DNA of 64,000 bases from the NCBI RefSeq assembly GCF_900492205.1, contig NZ_UEYQ01000010.1:1-64000 (forward strand). Direction: 5' to 3'. The notes beneath the pieces were generated by a model, which was not told where the DNA came from, did not search any database, and worked only from the letters and a program-made list of their open reading frames with translations. Within the stretch, counting starts at the first letter, position 1; each line of letters starts with the position of its first letter. The position numbers were made by a program, and so were the translations under genes. The DNA is from Ciceribacter sp. T2.26MG-112.2. Lineage in GTDB: Bacteria > Pseudomonadota > Alphaproteobacteria > Rhizobiales > Rhizobiaceae. Shown here in pieces: positions 61,326 through 64,000 of the stretch.

Positions 61326-62360
61326 TTGAGCGGTAGCGAACGCAAGATTCTCGAAGTTCTGAATGGCAGGACAGTGACCCCACCGCCGATCTGGTTGATG
61401 CGGCAGGCGGGACGTTATCTTCCGGAATATCGAAAGACCCGCGCAGAGGCCGGAAGCTTTCTCGATCTCTGCTACACGCCCGACTTTGCCGTGGAGGTGA
61501 CGCTCCAGCCTATCCGGCGCTATGGCTTCGATGCGGCGATCCTGTTTTCGGACATTCTCGTCATTCCCGATGCCTTGAAGCGCAATGTGCGTTTCACGGA
61601 AGGACACGGGCCGCAGATGGACCCGATCGATGCGGACGGCATTCGCAATCTGGCGGCCGATGGTTTCATGGGACATCTGGAACCGGTGATCGAAACGGTG
61701 CGGCGGCTGCGTCGGGAACTGCCGGGCGAGACGACGCTGCTCGGCTTCTGTGGCGCGCCCTGGACTGTGGCCACTTACATGATTGCCGGACACGGCACAC
61801 CCGACCAGGCCCCTGCCCGCCTGTTCGCCTATCGTGATCCGGAAGCGTTCGACTATCTCCTCGATTTGCTGGCCGACATGTCCGCGACCTATCTGGTCGC
61901 CCAGATCGATGCCGGCGCGGATGCCGTCCAGATCTTCGATTCCTGGGCCGGGGTGCTGGGGGAGGAAGAGTTCGACAGATATTGCACGCGGCCGATGGCG
62001 CGGATCATTGCTTCGGTCAAGGCGCAGCGACCCGGCGCTCGGGTCATCGCCTTCGCCAAGGGAGCCGGCCTGTTGTTGAAAGATTATCGGCAGAAGACCG
62101 GTGCCGATGCCATCGGGCTCGATTGGACGGTACCGTTGAGTTTTGCCCAGGAGCTGCAGAAGGACGGACCGGTGCAGGGCAATCTCGATCCGATGCGCGT
62201 CGTCGCGGGCGGTCGAGCGCTCGAGGAAGGGATTGATCGAATCCTGGACAAACTCGGGCATGGTCCGCTGATCTTCAATCTCGGCCACGGCATTACGCCC
62301 CAGGCGGATCCGGAGAACGTGACGGCCCTTGTCAGGCGCGTGCGCGGCATGAAGGAATAG
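61326..62360 (+). CDS. hemE: Uroporphyrinogen decarboxylase
   Basis: This 344-residue enzyme decarboxylates uroporphyrinogen III in heme synthesis. [28 protein letters not shown] and [12 protein letters not shown] are signatures. It starts at TTG 61326 with agaggg upstream; no better start is near. It is the first gene rightward of the origin, and its promoter must lie within the origin region, so replication and hemE transcription could interfere. Confidence 0.96.
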   Translation: MSGSERKILEVLNGRTVTPPPIWLMRQAGRYLPEYRKTRAEAGSFLDLCYTPDFAVEVTLQPIRRYGFDAAILFSDILVIPDALKRNVRFTEGHGPQMDPIDADGIRNLAADGFMGHLEPVIETVRRLRRELPGETTLLGFCGAPWTVATYMIAGHGTPDQAPARLFAYRDPEAFDYLLDLLADMSATYLVAQIDAGADAVQIFDSWAGVLGEEEFDRYCTRPMARIIASVKAQRPGARVIAFAKGAGLLLKDYRQKTGADAIGLDWTVPLSFAQELQKDGPVQGNLDPMRVVAGGRALEEGIDRILDKLGHGPLIFNLGHGITPQADPENVTALVRRVRGMKE

Positions 62361-62364
62361 GGCC

Positions 62365-62901
62365 GTGGAACGGCAGACGGATGCGGCACCCGGACGGAGG
62401 GCGGCCATAAAGGCCGCAACAGCGCTGGTGTTCTTCGGGGCGATCGCCCTTGCAATCGTGGTGTTCGGCGACGATGCGGCCTATCCCTGGATCAAGGCGC
62501 TGCATGTGATTGCCATCATCTCGTGGATGGCCGGCATGCTCTACATGCCGCGTCTGTTCATCTACCACGGCGATTGCAAGCCGGATTCGGATCAGGCTCG
62601 CACCTTCAGCATCATGGAGGAACGGCTGATGAAGGTGATCATGAATCCTGCCATGGTCGTTTCCTGGATACTGGGCCTCTACATCGCCTGGAGTGTTTAC
62701 CAGTTCCAGGGCGGCTGGCTGCATGCCAAGCTGGCGGCTGTGTTTGTGCTTTCCGGCGTGCACGGGTACTTTGCCAAATCGGTGAAGGCGTTTGGCCGCG
62801 GCGACTATGTCGGCAATGCCCGCTTCTGGCGGCTGATGAATGAAGTTCCGACGCTGCTGATGATCGCGATCGTCATTCTCGTCGTCGTCAAGCCGTTCTG
62901 A
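62365..62901 (+). CDS. hemJ: Protoporphyrinogen oxidase HemJ
   Basis: This 178-residue membrane protein of the HemJ family oxidizes protoporphyrinogen IX. About four hydrophobic segments are present, and His47 in IKALHVIAIISWMAGMLYMPRL is the conserved N-terminal histidine. It starts at GTG 62365, four bases after hemE, completing a heme pair. Residue numbering assumes this start. Confidence 0.92.
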   Translation: MERQTDAAPGRRAAIKAATALVFFGAIALAIVVFGDDAAYPWIKALHVIAIISWMAGMLYMPRLFIYHGDCKPDSDQARTFSIMEERLMKVIMNPAMVVSWILGLYIAWSVYQFQGGWLHAKLAAVFVLSGVHGYFAKSVKAFGRGDYVGNARFWRLMNEVPTLLMIAIVILVVVKPF

Positions 62902-63103
62902 GACGGTCCGTCTTCGGCTTCAGCCATTATTTTCGACTGATTTTGCTTTTCGCTTGCGGGCAAAAGGCTGAATCGCTATTTTCGCGCAATCTCATCTTCT
63001 CGGCTTGCGTAACATTCTGTCATTTGCGGCCCTCGCGATCGTACCGAATTCAACCGGCTCGCCATCCCCTTAAAAAATAATCAGAAGAACGTGGTCCATC
63101 TTC

Positions 63104-64000
63104 ATGGCTGAAATGAAGCTACAAGAACTCAAGAGCAAGTCGCCTACCGATCTCCTGACCTTTGCCGAATCGCTGGAAGTCGAGAACGCCAGCACGATGC
63201 GCAAACAGGAACTGATGTTCGCGATTCTCAAGATGCTGGCTGCCCAGGATGTGGAGATCATCGGCGAAGGTGTCGTCGAGGTCCTTCAGGATGGCTTCGG
63301 TTTCCTTCGCTCGGCCAATGCCAACTACCTGCCGGGTCCGGACGACATCTACATCTCGCCCTCGCAGATCCGCCGCTTCTCCCTGAAGACGGGCGATACC
63401 GTCGAGGGGCCGATCCGTGGACCGAAGGAGGGTGAGCGCTATTTCGCCCTGTTGAAGGTCAACACGATCAATTTCGAGGACCCGGAAAAGATCCGCCACA
63501 AGGTTCATTTCGACAATCTGACGCCGCTCTACCCGAACGAGCGCTTCAAGATGGAACTCGACGTTCCGACGTCAAAGGATCTGTCTGCCCGAGTCATCGA
63601 CCTGGTCGCGCCGCTCGGCAAGGGCCAGCGCGGACTGATCGTCGCGCCGCCCCGTACCGGTAAGACCGTTCTCCTGCAGAACATCGCCCATTCCATCACG
63701 GCCAACCATCCGGAATGTTATCTCATCGTCTTGCTGATCGACGAGCGGCCGGAAGAAGTGACCGACATGCAGCGCTCGGTGCGCGGTGAAGTCGTGTCCT
63801 CGACCTTCGACGAGCCTGCCGTGCGCCACGTGCAGGTGGCCGAGATGGTCATCGAGAAGGCCAAGCGCCTGGTCGAACACGGTCGCGACGTGGTCATTCT
63901 GCTCGACTCGATCACGCGCCTTGGCCGCGCCTACAACACCGTCGTGCCGTCGTCCGGCAAGGTCCTCACTGGCGGTGTCGACGCCAACGCCCTGCAGCGC
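63104..64000 (+). CDS. rho: Transcription termination factor Rho (partial, 3' end cut by window)
   Basis: The first 299 codons of Rho are here, with no stop before the window end. [18 protein letters not shown] is the N-terminal helix bundle, [10 protein letters not shown] the cold-shock-like RNA-binding segment, and APPRTGKT (181-188) the Walker A. Rho unwinds RNA from RNA polymerase at C-rich sites. An in-frame ATG at 63113 is an alternative start. The 202-base gap after hemJ holds its promoter. Confidence 0.97.
   Translation, partial: MAEMKLQELKSKSPTDLLTFAESLEVENASTMRKQELMFAILKMLAAQDVEIIGEGVVEVLQDGFGFLRSANANYLPGPDDIYISPSQIRRFSLKTGDTVEGPIRGPKEGERYFALLKVNTINFEDPEKIRHKVHFDNLTPLYPNERFKMELDVPTSKDLSARVIDLVAPLGKGQRGLIVAPPRTGKTVLLQNIAHSITANHPECYLIVLLIDERPEEVTDMQRSVRGEVVSSTFDEPAVRHVQVAEMVIEKAKRLVEHGRDVVILLDSITRLGRAYNTVVPSSGKVLTGGVDANALQR

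Overview
The window is a stretch of the main chromosome of an alphaproteobacterium, almost certainly a Rhizobiaceae member (Rhizobium/Agrobacterium/Sinorhizobium group). The DNA is GC-rich and densely coding. The gene neighbourhoods are rhizobial: the ActS/ActR redox pair, pckA beside chvI-chvG-hprK-EIIA-HPr-ahcY, a fused TsaE/AmgK protein before MurU and AddBA, hisBHAFE-coaA, trpFBA-accD-folC, and the hemE origin region.

Layout. 0.4-6.3 kb: ornithine-cyclodeaminase-like protein, HrpB helicase, ActS/ActR, MmcB repair protein. 6.5-14 kb: L,D-transpeptidase lipoprotein, malate synthase G, an orphan hydantoinase-A-type protein, a cytochrome P450 and a DUF1402 protein; this is the most accessory-looking part. 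14.2-16.0 kb: HslVU protease. 16.2-20.5 kb: histidine genes ending in coaA. 20.5-22.2 kb: AlkB-type dioxygenase, Kbp-like BON/LysM protein, ArfB. 22.3-29.7 kb: pckA, ChvI/ChvG, short HprK, mannose-type EIIA, HPr and AhcY. 29.9-41.9 kb: a DivL-type histidine-kinase homologue with Tyr in place of the phospho-accepting His, followed without real gaps by TsaE/AmgK, MurU, AddB and AddA, then thioredoxin. 41.9-47.0 kb, reverse strand: folC, accD, trpA, trpB, trpF. 47-50.7 kb: YgjP-type metalloprotein, DUF2852 protein, PHB depolymerase, nitroreductase. 50.7-60.9 kb, mostly reverse: gyrB, XRE regulator, Smr, MltA, TimA, then FxsA and SecB (forward), then dnaQ-coaE-aroE-maf and the PPDK regulatory protein. 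61.3-64 kb, forward: hemE, hemJ and rho (cut by the window end).

The most notable signal is chromosomal maintenance. Transcription diverges at about 60.9-61.3 kb, where a non-coding stretch holds a perfect DnaA box, degenerate boxes, GANTC sites and an AT-rich tract beside hemE: the probable origin of replication. Two identical parS-like 16-mers lie 1.6 kb and 10.4 kb from it, plus a weaker third copy. One of them is embedded in the maf/aroE coding overlap, and all carry a GAATC (GANTC) sequence at the position where they leave the general parS consensus.

I found no tRNA or rRNA genes, insertion sequences, prophage or CRISPR array. I did not find a wholly undescribed multi-gene system. The best candidates for follow-up are the parS/GANTC overlap, the DivL-to-AddA gene chain and the orphan HyuA/P450 pair.
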